A stretch of 64,000 nt of DNA, taken from Sipunculus nudus. Taxonomy: Eukaryota; Annelida; Sipuncula; Golfingiida; Sipunculidae. This document shows positions 10,793 to 23,899 of this stretch, one piece after another. The stretch covers positions 6,758,001 to 6,822,000 of the forward strand of contig CM049310.1 in the NCBI GenBank assembly GCA_026874595.1. The letters run 5' to 3'. A program made the position numbers and the translations under genes. The notes beneath the pieces were generated by a model. It did not search any database. It had not been told where the DNA came from and was given only the letters and a program-made list of their open reading frames with translations. The stretch's first letter is position 1. Each line of letters opens with the position of its first letter.

Positions 10793-13402
10793 TTTAATTT
10801 AAAAAAGTTATGGGCCCAAACATAATGCATTTTGTAAAAAATCAGGAAAGATATTTGATTACTTAACACAAAAAATGTTAAAGCTATCGACCTTTTTTCC
10901 AGTAATATAACTTTAATTAATCAAAATTAAATTGTATACCCAAAATTAGATGAAAATCTTTTAAATTTTCTAAAATATTAATAAAAATAAAAAATTGGTA
11001 CCTTAAATTTTGCCCAACTTTGACCATGGCACGTTTTTTTCCTGTAAGTACTGTGGATTAAATTTTCACAGCATGTTTTTGTTAGCATTTCAACTGTTAA
11101 CACCAAAAATTTGAAACCAGTTGATCAAAAACTGTAGATTTTAATAAGTTTTCAAGCACCATGTAACATATTGTTTACATCAAGCTAGTGTTATGCAGTT
11201 TGCAAGAGCTCAGCTCCCCAGCTTCAGCTCTTAGTTCCTTAAATTAGGCATACAGTTAGATGTCTCCAAAATCCCCTACCATGCCAAGAATTTGGTCACT
11301 AGGACTTAATACCTTTATTAATACCAATATTAAGGACTTAATACCAATATTAATGAAAAACTTCATTTTTCCATTAAAAACCCATTGTTACACTTCAAGA
11401 CTGCCTAATATCAAAACCACTGATCTGACTTTAATCATAAATAATATACATATTTTTCATTCTCTATGCACATGCCAGAATGATGTCAGTATTGTGTAAT
11501 TGTTTTAAGTTATGGGCCCAAACATAATGCACTTTGTAAAAAATCAAGAAATATATTGACTCCCTTAACAAGGGCATTGCTGAAGCTAGAGATTTTTTTG
11601 TCAGGGATGTAACATTATTTAATCAAGATTCAATTGAATACCCAAAATTAGTTCTGAATTTTTCAAATTTTATAAGTTATTAGTATAAATATAAAATTAG
11701 TACCTTAAATTTTGCCCAACTGTGACCATGGCACGTTTGTGTCCTGTGAGCACTGTTGATATAATTTTCATATCATGCACACATTAGGATTTCAGCTTTT
11801 TAGTTTAGAAAGCTGAAAGAAATTGGCCAAAAATTGTAGCTTTTATTAATGTTTTTTATGAGACCCTGTCAGACTTTGGCTCTATCCAGCCCCTCTTGAG
11901 TCACCTGTATGTTGACCTTGTTGACCTTTCATCAAATTATGCACGCTTGAGGCGAGGCATACAGGAATCCAGGCAGCTTATGGCCAGCCACAGTTGATCC
12001 AGGTGTCCAACCCAACTCATCTAGTAGTTTTAACCAACAACATAACAATAAACAATAAATTAATAAATTTTTATTGGTTTTTAATAACAAATTAAAAAAA
12101 AATAGAAAAGGAATTTGTTAGTTTATAATAACAGGAAATTAACTTTCAGTTACTGATGATATAAGAATCTTGTATCGATGGGTAGAATGTCACATATTCC
12201 AAATAACACCATGCAGTCACCTATGGCATTTTTCAGTTCAATTTTAATGATAAAGAAGTAAATCATATTATTCATTACTAATCATTAGGGATCATATGAA
12301 GGAAATTAATGATAGACAAAGATGCAGTTGATAATATTAATCTAGATTCCTACTGTGTCTAGTGTGTACATTGATGTGAAATTGGTCCAAAATGAATTTT
12401 TTACAGTTATTTTTTAATATAAATAAAAGCCATAAAACCAGGTACTTATGATTATTATTTAAATGTGTGAATGTTGTATATTCTGGATTCTCAACATCAT
12501 TGGTTGGTGAAACTGAATAAATACCAGACATGGTGTGAATACTTTGTAATTATATTTAAATACGAATATGATTATGTACTCCATTATATGTTTCTTGCAT
12601 AAAGAATAGGAATTCAGGTAAAAATGAAAGTATATGAATACATGTGCAAATACTTTCAAAATGTATTCATGAATGCATTCATGAATATATTCTTTAATAT
12701 TATTTTAATAATCATATCAGTTATATTTCATTTAAAAAAATCATATAATTCTCTTATTATTTTTTATAAAAATTATATTTGGGACAATATTTGTAATTTT
12801 TTTTTAATAAATAGTTAATCTCTTATATGTTCTGCTTATAAGTTATATGGCCAAGTCAAAATCTGTGTGACAATAGTACTCCATTTGTTAATAAAATAAA
12901 TGAAATCAATCCCCTTCCCTGTCTCCAAAGGTACTATCAAAATCATACATAAGCTAAACAACAACAACTCATAATACAGCTTATATAAATTTATTACCAC
13001 ACAAAACCAGCATGTGCCTCATTTCTAAATAATATTTTTTTAACATATATAACAGCTGAGCGTCGTGACCCATAGGTCCCTTGTTGAAATATGGCTTACC
13101 TACCCTTGGATGAAGAACTCTATATTGATTTGAGGTCACGGGTTCAAAGGGCAAGGCCAAGGGACCCATTTCTTAAAAAAGCTTGTGGAATCATTTTAAG
13201 GCAAATTGTTCGAGCAAAACCTTTCATCTTTCACATATTGTTCACCCACCCACGCATGAAGAACCCTATTGAGTTCGAGGTCACAGGGTCAAAGGTCAAG
13301 GTCAAAGAGCTTCACCCATCATTTTCACACTTTTGTAATACACCCATTATAATTATGCTCCCGAGCGAGGGGATGCTCCGCTTAATTTGCGGTGCCCTTG
13401 TT

Positions 13403-13727
13403 CTTATTATTACGGAGCCGAAACTAGGGTTTCAGCAGCCCTCATGTGATTTTCTTTGGAAGTCCAAAATTAAAATTTAAATATATTATATGAATTTAAT
13501 TCTCCGAAGTGCGGGATCGCGTTCTGCTCCAAGTCCAATTGGCTAAAGTTAAAAGGATTGCGAGTTGGGAAGGGTCAGGACCTTGTCAGGGGAATCTCGC
13601 ACGTGACTTGCCTTGTACCAATGGAATCAAACTTAGTTGGGCTGGAACAGTCGAAAACATTTCTTTGATACTTGTAGAAGGCAAATATTTCGACAGGCAT
13701 TGCCAAAAGACATCCTGGACGGTAATT
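13403..13727. other. Short spacer between elements C and F
   Basis: About 325 bases of mixed composition. I see no gene. It ends in ggtaatt, the T-rich target of the F element that follows. Confidence 0.4.
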
Positions 13728-15169
13728 GTATCCGCCAAAACGAAGTTTTGCGGATACTTTGTTTTTTGTTAACGCTACAGACATCCAAGCTCATTTCTCG
13801 GGAACCGTTTGACCGATCAGGAAATTTTTTTACACAAATGTAGCCCTTGGATAGCTTTATAACATACACAAAAAGGTGGCGCCACCTGCAACCATGTTTG
13901 CACAGTGTCCATCTGTTCATCTGCCTTGGGTTTAAATCACTCATATCTCTGCAGTGGTTTGACTAATTCACCAGAAGTTCGGCATGCCTATACATCCTAG
14001 AAAGCTTTCTTGATTTTATGACAGGTGGCGCCACCTACATTCACGTTCACGCTGCAGACATCCAAGCTCATATCTCAGGAACCGTTCGACCAATCAGGAA
14101 AAAAAATAACACAAATGTAGCCCTTGGATAGCTTTATAACATGCACAAAAATGGTGGCGCCACCTCCAGCCATTTTTGTACAGCTTCCTTCTGTTTGTCT
14201 GCGGTGGGATAAAATCACTCGCAGTGGTTTGACTTTTCCACATGAAATTTTGCATGTGTATACATCTTGGATAGTTTCTCGTTCAAATAACAGGTGGCGC
14301 CACCTACAATCACGTTTATGTGGCAGAGATCCATTCTAATATGTACCATTCTAATACGCTCCCGAGGCAGCGGAAATCTTGCGCTTCTAAAGATCAGAAG
14401 CAACTGATTTTCACGCTGCCAGCTTTGACCGTTTATGATATATTTAGACACCAGATGGCGGTTCGTTGTCCACTGAAATAAACGTGCGTATGATGTGACA
14501 AGCAGCCAATCAGATGCCAATAAACAAACACTCGACAGGCATCCTGGCTCCGCCCATTGCTGCGCTTCAAGCGCCGCTTGATGTGTTTCCGGTCGAATTT
14601 AAATTGCTCCCTCTGCATTCTCGCATCATCGACCGATTCGATTATGACATTATGACTGTGTTAGCATAGCCATGTATCTGTTGTCTGCAGAACTGAAACC
14701 AGCCAGCGAGGTGTGCACGCAGCCTTTGTTGTTACGTTTCGTTTAAATTACAGCTCACCGGCCGAGCATCCTATGTGCCCAAGGCCCTAAGCAAACCACG
14801 TCGGGGGCAATTCTCTCTCAGCCTGTGGCCTGTTCAGACGGTTACGCTGGGGGAAGAGCTGTCACTCAAAAAGAAATGAATATGATTGGCTCCGTGTACT
14901 CCTCGTTTGGCTTTGTCTTCCAGCACTAGGTCTCATCTGATTGGACAAAAATACAGTGTTCCCCTCTGGTGTTGCAATTCAGGATACGAGGTCATAACAA
15001 ACAGCGCCTTACGATATAGGTAGTAGTCCTATAGGTAAAGCGCTGTGTAAAGAGCGTAATGTAACACATGTAACTCAATTTCCCCTTGCCACTCAATCCA
15101 TGCCTCACTTCACCCGTCCTCCTATTTTGGCGGATACACGTAGTCGCTTGTCGACTACCCGTATTCTAG
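13728..15169 (+). mobile_element. Complete helentron-like element, family F
   Basis: The 5' end begins GTATCCGCCAAAAC (13728-13741) and folds on GTTTTGCGGATAC (13745-13757), a 13-bp stem with one bulged C. The 5' end recurs inverted at 15125-15137 (TTTTGGCGGATAC). It is followed by the hairpin GTAGTCG-cttgt-CGACTAC (15140-15158) and the terminus CTAG at 15166-15169, before TTT. This is the same plan as E1 with different sequence. The first 600 bases hold tandem units of about 277 bp rich in the palindrome GGTGGCGCCACC; the remainder is single-copy sequence and GC-richer than the flanks. No transposase frame is seen. Length 1442 bp. Confidence 0.75.
13773..14335 (+). repeat. F-family tandem core with GGTGGCGCCACC palindromes
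   Basis: Two units of about 277 bp begin with near-identical phrases (gctcat-tctc-ggaaccgtt-gacc). Each has two half-units, and each half-unit carries one copy of the perfect palindrome GGTGGCGCCACC. The copies are near 13876, 14026, 14153 and 14292, so spacing is 127-150 bp. The same array opens the F copy at 63219. Confidence 0.8.
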
Positions 15170-15851
15170 TTTGACCATGCGGCTGTCATGAACAGATAAC
15201 TCAAGGAGCCAAAGGGAGCAAAAACAATTTGTTTGCTGAGAAAAAGTGAGAAAACGAGCCACAGGATTACGGACAGAACCCCCCCCCCCTCCCGCGCTTG
15301 TAGTAAACCCCCCACCCTCATCAAATATCCTGTGGACCTCGTTACAATATTCCTTAATTTTTATAATTACCAAAGTAACTTTTGTTTTCTGATTAAAATT
15401 TCATTGAAATCCAAATTTACAAGCATTCAACAACATGCTGTTATATAGGCTATAACATATTAGGCTTGAGCAATTGACACATATCATAAGTTAAATTTTC
15501 TCAAGACATTTTTTTAGATTTAGTTTAAAGATGCTGAAACTATAAAGAAAGTACGCCCCCCCCCCCCTAAAAAAAAAAAAACATTTGCCATCGCTGTGAT
15601 TAATATTATACGTTTTATCCCCTTGAAATGTGGGGGGGGGGGGGCAAAAGCTTCCGCCCCCTCCTGTACTGTCCAAATAAGTGAGTGGGACTTGCTGTGG
15701 TGTGAGTCCGGTGCCAAATAGATGGTATCGTAACCATGAATACTAGTCGGTTCCTCGCTGGACAAGCAAAACTATTCAGCAGCGCATTTAGAGGATGGGT
15801 GTTAAGGGGGTCGCCCCCCCCCCCCAACTTTTTCATGCAACTGTCGCAAAA
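15170..15851. other. Unassigned sequence with C/G homopolymer runs
   Basis: Runs of 9-14 C or G lie near 15286, 15555, 15632 and 15819; the one near 15555 is followed by an A tract. The proline- or glycine-rich frames here come from these runs. No gene seen. Confidence 0.4.
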
Positions 15852-18243
15852 TTTTAGTGAACCTGTAAGCTTTTACGATGGTGTGGCGTCGTCCGTCCGC
15901 CGTCGTCCGAACATTAACCCACAATTTCTCAGGAACAGCAGAAGCTTGCATCACTAAATTTTATACAAAACCAGTCGTGTAAAACTATGTCGGGTTGAGC
16001 TTATTTTTGGCGATCTGCATACACTCAGATTTTACAGGGGAAAAACTAAAAAGAAAACAATAAAAATCTCCGACGAAACTATCCAGCCAAAATGTTTAAT
16101 ATTCCACAGAATCAAGCTCTCTCAAGTTTATTCGAATGCTTTCAGTTCGGTAAATGTAACCGAGTTTCAGGAAGCTGAAATTAGTCATATTGCCAAATAG
16201 GCGTATTAAGATTACAATTTCAGAATCGACCGGAACTAACATCACCAAATTTTACATTAATGTTAGTCATATGACTCATGTTTGAAATTGAGGTTTTAGC
16301 GCCGCCACCTGCATCGACTTTTGTATGGGGTCATCTGCACATTAATCCGTTATATCGAGGGAACAACAGGAGGTACCATCACCAATTCAGTCATATGTGA
16401 AATGTGGGATTGTTGCACCATGTGCATTGTCTTACATGTTAAGGGGGGATAGTTAGAAAATTCTCCGAAATCAGTCAGCCAAATTGTTTAATATTTCACA
16501 GAAAGAATCCCAGAGACGAGCTCTTTCTGGTTCATTAAAATGGTTCGGTGAATTTTGGCGGAGAATCAAGAATTGGAACTTAAACAACATCAACAAGTTT
16601 TTTGAAAATGTTGGTCATAACACTCTTGTGGCCTCTTTCAGCCACTACTTTAAAAATCTTTTCTCATTTAACTGTCAAGTCAAAGTTTAATATTTTACCA
16701 AAATGATCCGAAGTTTTGATCTTAATTGTATAAAATCGGGTTAATTGATTTGGTAGAGTCATAGAAAGCTGAAGTTGGTCATGCATGTGGCCAAGTCAGC
16801 CTAAGGGATGCAATTGTCTTCTGCAAAACTACTGTTTCAAATTCTACAACATTGCACAAAACTGTGAGATACTTTGGTAAAAAAAATGACGTATATGTTT
16901 GTAGTAACAGATTGTGAGCTATGTGGATATAAAAGTTCTGAGCTGAACAGGCAATATAAATAACTGGTTTCCATATGCAACTTATATGTGAAATAAATTC
17001 TTCAATATATTATATATTATACTTGTATATTGCTTTCAATAGGCTTCTGTTGTTATTCTAAACATTCTGGTAGAAAGCATTGTAACCAAAATCTTTCAAT
17101 ATCTATAAACAGAATTGGCAACACGTCAAGATTTTGTTTGTATGGACAAGGCAAAAGTTAAGCCAGTGGAGTTGCCAGGTACATTAGGTACGCTTGACCT
17201 GAACTGCCCGCAACCCCCCCCCCCCCCCCCCCCCCCCCCGCTTCCCAATTGACAGGTTGCATAAATGGCTGTGGCTCAACGCTAGGATTAAAAGGACTTG
17301 TGATGTCATTAAGCTGCTTCTGTAGGTATTGCGTTTTAATGTTTATGTCAGAAGAGTGCTGTATTTACCTGAATGGTCTCTGTCTTTGTATCTTAGATCG
17401 CGTCCTTGTACCTTGCATGGCGGTACAATTCAGATATTTTTGTCTCATACAAGACTGGTTTCGCCACCTACAATTGTTTCGGGGTCGCATGCATCTGTGC
17501 ACATTGCTCATGATTGGTTATCTTCCTGAAATTTTACAAGTCCATACATCTTCGATGGCATTCTCGTACACAAGACTGGTAGGCTCATCAACACACTAAA
17601 CTTTTGTTAAGTGTACATCCGTGCCAGTCATTCAAGAGTGATTTAACGTACATGTCGCACATAAATGAACATGTCCGTTCATCTCGTACAACTTTCTCGC
17701 ACACAAGACGTGTGGTGCTACCTATATTAATTTTGTATTGTAAATACATGACAATAATTCACGGGTAATTTTACATATCAGCCTGAAATTGTACATGTCC
17801 ATACATCTCGGATAGCTGTGTTGTATACAAGACTGGTGGTGCCAATTACAACTGCTCTTGCGTTGCATGCATCTGTGGTAATAACTCAAGAGTGGTTTGA
17901 CGTATCTGCCTGAAATGTTGTATGTCCATGCACACATTTTCAATGGTTTTCATGTACACAAAACTGGTGGTGCAACCTACAATCATTTTTTGGATAGTGT
18001 ACACCCATGCCAGTATCTGAGGAGTGATGTTTGTGTAATTGGTGCTTATATATACACATGTAGGTTCATAAGTTGTAATGCTTGCTTTGTGCATGTGTAT
18101 ATCACATGTACTTGAAATGTCACACATGTACTTGTAAAGTTATCAATTACTTATAGATTATGGTCAAGTATGTTTTCAGGGAGGGATTATACCTGATGTT
18201 TATCGAATTCCACCGTTTCGCATTAGGCCTTTAGGCTTTGTTT
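15852..18243 (+). mobile_element. Element family D, long copy (D1)
   Basis: The start TTTTAGTGAACCTGTAAGC is followed by gatggtgtggcgtcgtccgt, the same opening as D2 (33797) and, inverted, D3 (60171 downwards). The end TTTCGCATTAGGCCTTTAGG, then CTTTGTTT, matches their 3' ends and has the hairpin-forming AGGCCT arms. The interior carries tandem units of about 150 bp with acaagactggt and gccacctac phrases (17440-18000) and a long C tract. At 2.4 kb it is the longest D copy here. It is non-coding. Ends inferred by comparison of the three copies. Confidence 0.65.
17214..17239 (+). repeat. Poly(C) tract, 26 bases
   Basis: Uninterrupted C run inside element D1. Confidence 0.95.
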
Positions 18244-18798
18244 ATTGGTTTCAAATCAGTTGTTGCGGCCAAGACGGTCCCCTTTCCCGGACCAAACGAA
18301 CTCTTTATGGTTTTATCATTAGTTTTCCTTGGTTGGGCCCCTCCGTTTCCAAAATCCTTCAACAGCCCCTAATATCGTATGATAAAGCATGCCATCCCAT
18401 GAATGACATAAGCAGCACCAATCCTTAAAAAAACTCTGTCTATTTCCCTTGAGCTTGGCGTGATTTATTTGTTTTTATTTCGTATGTTTTGGTGCCAAGA
18501 GAGCGCAGCACCAGGACCTATGTGGCATGCTAACTCTGTACCAGTCACGGGTTATGACAAGCCCGCGTGCAACTCAATCTAATTTTGCACTCGCATGCCG
18601 CAATGAATAGTTATCACATATATACAAGGATGTCTGCTATAAACTAACCCGTATCCCATTACACATAGCTATACATAATTCAATTACACACCCATTCATC
18701 ACAATGGTGTGAACAAGCTGCTAACAAGGCAGGGCCCAGCCAGGATTCGGGGAGGAAGAGGCGCATACCCGCTGAACATGCGTAATATATATAAATAT
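18244..18798. other. Unassigned sequence between D1 and R1 fragments
   Basis: Mixed-composition sequence without a convincing reading frame or a recognised repeat. Confidence 0.35.
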
Positions 18799-19358
18799 AT
18801 CTGAGCTATAGTCGTGGTCAATTGTCCGTCGTCCGTCCGTCAGTTAGACCGGCACGTTTTGAAACCGTGAGACCTACGAATCCAAAATTCGGCATACTGT
18901 CATATGTCCCCAAGATCGCCTACCAAACCGAAAACTGGGTCTGTACGACTCCGTTCCTTTGAGAAATTAAGGGAAAACTTCAAATTTCCATTAAAAACCT
19001 ATTTTCACACTTCAGGACTACCTTATATCAAAACCACTAATCTGTTTTCTTAATATTTACAAGAAGTATTTTCCTATATATTTCCTATGTACATTTCAGA
19101 AATTACGACTGTTAAGTGAACTTTCTATAGGTTATGGGCTTGAACATATTGGACTTTGTAAAAAATCAAAAAAAATATTTGCTCACTTAACATGTAAAGT
19201 TTTGAAGCTAGAGACTTTTTTCCATGTATATAACTTTGTTTAATTAAGATTAAATTGTAAACCCAAAATTAGATCTTAATTTTGTAATTTTTTTAATGTT
19301 ATAAGCATAAAAATAAAATCAGTACCTTAAATTTTGCCCAACTTTGAACATGGCACGG
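18799..19358 (+). mobile_element. 5'-truncated R1 fragment
   Basis: It begins inside the R1 leader (ctgagctatagtcgtggtca, with a short (CCGT)n) and follows R1 through the agatgtccccaagatc landmark at 18905. It runs to 19358, where a new R1 5' end starts. The first bases of the family are missing. Confidence 0.7.
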
Positions 19359-22300
19359 TTTTTAGCTCAGCTGACTATAAGTCATCTGAGCTATAGTCAT
19401 GGTCCATTGTCCGTCGTCCGTCCGTCTGTCTGTCCGTCCGTCCGTCCGTCCGTCTGTCTGTCTGTCCGTCTGGATGTCCGTCCGTAAGACTGGCACGTTT
19501 CGACACCGTTGGACCTACGAATCTGAATTTCGGCATACAGTTAGATGTCCCCATAATCTCCTACCATGCCAGAAATTGGGTCAATAGGACTTCGTTCCCC
19601 ATAGATATTAAGGAAAAACCTCAATTTTTTATTAAAAATCTATTATCACACTTCAGGACTGCCTAAAATCAAAACCACTCATCTGGTTTTCTTCATATTT
19701 ACCATAAATATTCCTCTATATAGTTCCTATGTACATGCCAGATATTAAGTCAGTATTATATAATTTAAAAAAGTTATGGGCCCAAACATAATGGACTTTG
19801 TAAAAAAATCAGGAAGATATTTGGTCACTTAAGACCAAAAGTGTTAAAGGTAGGGACTTTTTTCCAGTAATACAACTTATATTAATCAAAATTTAATTGT
19901 ATACCAAAAATTAGATCAAAATTTGTTAAATTTTTTTAAATATTGGCAAAAATATAAAATTGGTACCTTAAATTTTGCCCAACTTTGGCCATGGCACGTT
20001 TTTTTCCTGTAATTACTGTGGATTTAATTTTCACACCATGTATACATAAGGATTTAATCTGTTAAAAATCTGAAATTTGAAAATAAAAGCTGCAAAATTA
20101 GGCTAGTTATTGAATTTTTTTGGAGGCTCTTGTTGTATTCCCTTACATTGTCAAGCAGTCCACTTTGATGACTGTAGGTCATTCAGTGCACATCTCTATG
20201 CTCCCCAGGCTGTTGACATAATTTTAGATGTCCCCAAAATCTCCTACCATACCGAAAATTGGGTCATTAGGACTTTGTTCAGGACTTCGAGATATTAAGG
20301 AAAAAAAAACTCTGTTTTCCTTTAAAAAAAAGCCATTGTTACACTTCAGGGCTGCCTAATATCAAAACCACTGATCTGTTTTTGATCGTATTTAGGATTC
20401 ACATTCTTTTATACATTTTCTATGAACATACCAAAAATTAGGTCAGTATTGGGTATTATTTTGAAGCCAAAACATAATGCAATTTTTAAAAAAATCAGGA
20501 AATATATTTACTCACATGAGAATTGCTGAACCTAGAGACTTTTTTTCAGGAATATAACTTTATTTAATCAAGATTCAATTGTTTACCCCAAAATTAGATC
20601 TGAATTTTGCAAATTTTTCAAGTTATTAGCATAAATAAAAAATCAATACCTTAAATTTTGTCCAACTTTGGCACTGTTGATTTAATTTTCACAGCATATA
20701 TACATAAGGATTTGATCTTTTAAAATCTGAAATTTCAAAGAAATTGATTGGAAAGAATAGCTTTTATTCATGTTTTCATACACCATGTCAAGTGTTGTTT
20801 ACATCTAGCCCACCTAGTAGTACAGCCTTCACTTGCATTATGTAACCCACCCCAGGCAGCTTGCCTTGGGTCAGCTTGGCCACTACCAGCAGGCTTCCCC
20901 TCTGCTCTGCACTCCCTCCCCCCCCCCCCCCCCCCCCCCCCCCCGATGGTGCATAAACTAGATGAATGTTATTATTTTCTGTATGTGATTCATTCTTATT
21001 CTAGGCTATGCTACATTTTAGATTTTGTATTGTACCACCAGGGTTACAATGATTAAAGTGTACATTTAATTGTGTCCACAAAGTGGTGTATTGCTATGAA
21101 AGTGTGGATGTTCATGAGATAAGTAATTCCTTACTTCAGAGGAGTAAAAACTTCACCAGGTGTGAAATTGACTATTAATTTCAGTAATTAATTAAAACTT
21201 GGATAGTAATTAGCACAATGATATTGTTTGTTTCTCATTCAACCAACAGTGTGTATACTTTATTTGAAAAGATGTTTTATTTTATCAAATTTACTGAATC
21301 TTTTATTTTATTTTGGTGAATAAAATTAAGCATGTACTGAAAACTCCAATGTGCAAAACTTTTTAATAGTGATTCAAGGAATATTCTTGTAGATGCCATG
21401 TTGTGGCATTATTTTCTTTTAAATTCAGTTTAAACATTTATGATTTATAAATAAAAAAAATATATGTGTATGCATAATATGACCCAATATGAGCTACACT
21501 CTGGATATATGATGATTGCAACTTTTGCAACAATTCTAATATTTTAACTTATAATTTCAGGTTTTTTCATTTAAAATTTATAAAACCTGTAAATAAAAAA
21601 AATGATTCAGATAAAAACTTCTTAATGGAAAAAGTGGATATGCTTAAAAAAAAATAGGCTTATAAACTTAAATGCATTATTCCCTTGAAAGTGAAATAAA
21701 GGTATTAGTCCATTCTGTCCACTTGCCTGTCCATCTGTAAATTTTCCATCTGTAAATTTTCATACATTACAGTATCTCAAAACTGTTACTGTTTTTCTTC
21801 ATGACAGTCTTGTCAGAGTATTAGTTTGCAATCATATATTTAGAACTTTACTATAACCAAGTAGGAGGGCCCCTTTCCTCTTAGCTTTTCATATTCTTAT
21901 ATAAATGAAAAACATTACAATAGAATATTTCTACATCCACCTTCGTGCTGCCCTCACTTTTCCCTTCTCCGAACCCCATCCCAAAGTCAGCCTCAGTAAG
22001 CAAGAACAAGATGAATCAGATATATTCATACTTTAATATTTTATATAACTATTCGTCCATAGGTACCTATGTACATGCCAGAAATTATGTCAATATTGTG
22101 TAATATGTAGACATAGTGGGCATCACAATAATGTACCTTGTCAAGACTAAAGAGATATTGTGTCATACAGTCACAAATTCATAAATCACTTCATCAGCAT
22201 AGTTAATCATAACATCATATCTGTCAAATTGAAAGCTTGCAGACTACCATACACTTTAGATCCTTCAACAAATAGCCTTATCATCATTCTACTACTGCTT

Positions 22301-22885
22301 ATTACTGCTGTCATTGCATTCATATTTGCTCAAATATATCACAATTTTCTACACCTCTTTAATAAATAAAAAATAAACCACTATATATGACTCTATTAAT
22401 CCATCATCATTCATCCCTTCCCCCCTCCCCCCCCCCCACACACACACACCACCATCACCAAGTCCTTGCATCTGAGGACGTGGTACATTAGTTATAATTC
22501 AAATCCATACATTTTATAAAATAAAAAATACATATATTTAATAATATATAAATTATAAAAAAAAATAAGTCCATTGAATAAATTTGTAAACTACTGAACT
22601 GTCAGCAATTTATCAAAAAGCCAGCCAATGATCATGGTAGGAATATATACATCTTATGGGCACAAACTGCTCACATGCTGCAATTTTAACATTAGGAATT
22701 GCATGGTTTGGTCACAAAATATTATTTGCAACAATTTCTAACTCATCAGTACAAACTAATCATGTCAACAAGCCATGGCCTATATTACCTTTTCCTCTTA
22801 GACTTGATCTCCATTTGATATTATTTTAGATTTTTACCTTCAAGGTCAACTTCAGCTGAGCACAGTAACACATGGGTCCCTTGTT
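19359..22885 (+). mobile_element. Element R1, copy C (diverged)
   Basis: It starts TTTTTAGCTCAGCTGACTAT with the full (CCGT)n leader (19410-19490). It repeats the R1 internal unit at 19543 and 20227 and ends at CAGCTGAGC...GGGTCCCTTGTT (22853-22885), the R1 3' end. It is more diverged than copies A and B. It contains a 27-base C run (20918-20944) and low-complexity AT-rich sequence in its 3' half, and has no coding capacity. Confidence 0.65.
20918..20944 (+). repeat. Poly(C) tract, 27 bases
   Basis: Uninterrupted C run inside R1 copy C; it creates a false proline-rich frame. Confidence 0.95.
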
Positions 22886-23899
22886 TTGCAGATGGAAGAA
22901 CATTAATACCGAAACCTGATGATGATAAAGATGTAAACAACTTTCATATCATATGTGTGTGTGTTGGGGGGGGGGGGCATGGCACATACAGCACCCCCTG
23001 TCTCTACACCTTATCCGTGTCAACTTTAAATATGTGTATGTATGTATGTATGGTAGGTATGAGTGATTACATGTTACATAACCTCAGGGAAGGTCGATAA
23101 CTGAAGCCATCAAATCAGAGACAGAGAAAAGAATACCTAACATCATAAAAATATAAAATTAAACGAGAAAGGGAGACTTTAATTGTTCTATTCATATTTT
23201 GTTTAAAATGATTTACTACTTGTTAGGCTCCATCACTTAAGCTTCCGGGTGTTTCAGGTTTGCTTGATTTAAAATTACGAATTAAATGAGATTTGGGTTC
23301 AGGTGAGTCCGTGCCCTGTTAAGCGCTACGTGAAAATTCCTCCTCGAAATAGAGCTTATTTAATTACACTGTCTCAAGTACATATACCAAGCAATTGTTC
23401 TTGGCTTTTTCAGACCTTTCTTATCTAGGCTTTGATAAGATTCGCACCGGTCGACCCATTGTGTACTGTAAATCCCGGAATGAGCGTCAAAAACAGTCAA
23501 AACATTATCTAGTTGAAATACTTTACCGCGCCACTATATCTGAATATTAAATCGTGTAGTAACGATAGGTGCATGTATCAATTATTAATATTTGTTCATC
23601 TCGATTAGGTCACACCTAGTAGTTTGCTTCTATTTTCGCGAATCTATTTTTTCGTGAATTGGTACAAAATCCTCGGTATAATCTCTCTTTTTGTTGGTCT
23701 TTATATTCGATCCCTTCAAATAAATCATCAAGTGTCTTAATAATGAAAACTTATTATTTAAAAAAGTATTGAATATTGATAAGATCTTGTATTTGTTCAT
23801 ATGCACCATTCAAGTTCAATAACTGAAGCACTTTTTTATCGCTACTTCTTGTTAGTTAACAAAAGTTCACATTTTTTGTCCATTAAATTAATTAAAAAA
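22886..23899. other. Unassigned sequence upstream of the HAD gene
   Basis: It holds a G run near 22966, a short (TATG)n near 23037 and AT-rich sequence. No gene seen. The palindrome TTCGCGAA near 23634 may belong to a dispersed repeat, but I found no second copy in the window. Confidence 0.4.

Larger units (their letters stand above)
7538..13085 (+). mobile_element. Element R1, copy A (interrupted by E1)
   Basis: It starts TTTTTAGCTCAGCTGACT, with an imperfect palindrome (agctcag..ctgagct), and then has a (CCGT)n leader at about 7590-7630. It ends with a subterminal CAGCTGAGC, which is the inverse of the 5' GCTCAGCTG. A hairpin GACC-CATA-GGTC (13067-13078) follows, then CCTTGTT. About 2.65 kb remains once the 2.9-kb E1 insertion is removed, close to copy B at 40196-42823, with which it is nearly identical over most of its length. 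Inside is a unit of about 680 bp seen twice (landmark agatgtcccc-aa-atctcctacca at 7688 and 11263). It has no coding capacity. The structure fits a non-autonomous helentron-like element; this is inference from the ends. Confidence 0.75.
7250..13402 (+). mobile_element. Outer element C, split by an R1 insertion
   Basis: The two halves, about 7250-7537 and 13086-13402, carry the same tandem unit. Shared landmarks are ctttcat-ctttgacatatg, cacccacccatggatgaag, gtcaaggccacgggacc and aaaaagcttgtgga. Read across the R1 insertion they rejoin within a single unit. The 3' end near 13402 has a small hairpin (CCGC/GCGG) followed by TGCCCTTGTT, like the 3' ends of families R1 and D. The 5' end is not clear. 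It is non-coding and presumably non-autonomous. Confidence 0.6.

Noticed and set aside
19399-19587. Serine/valine-rich frame in the (CCGT)n leader
   Set aside because: It is a translation of the (CCGT)n microsatellite of R1; equivalent frames occur in other R1 copies.
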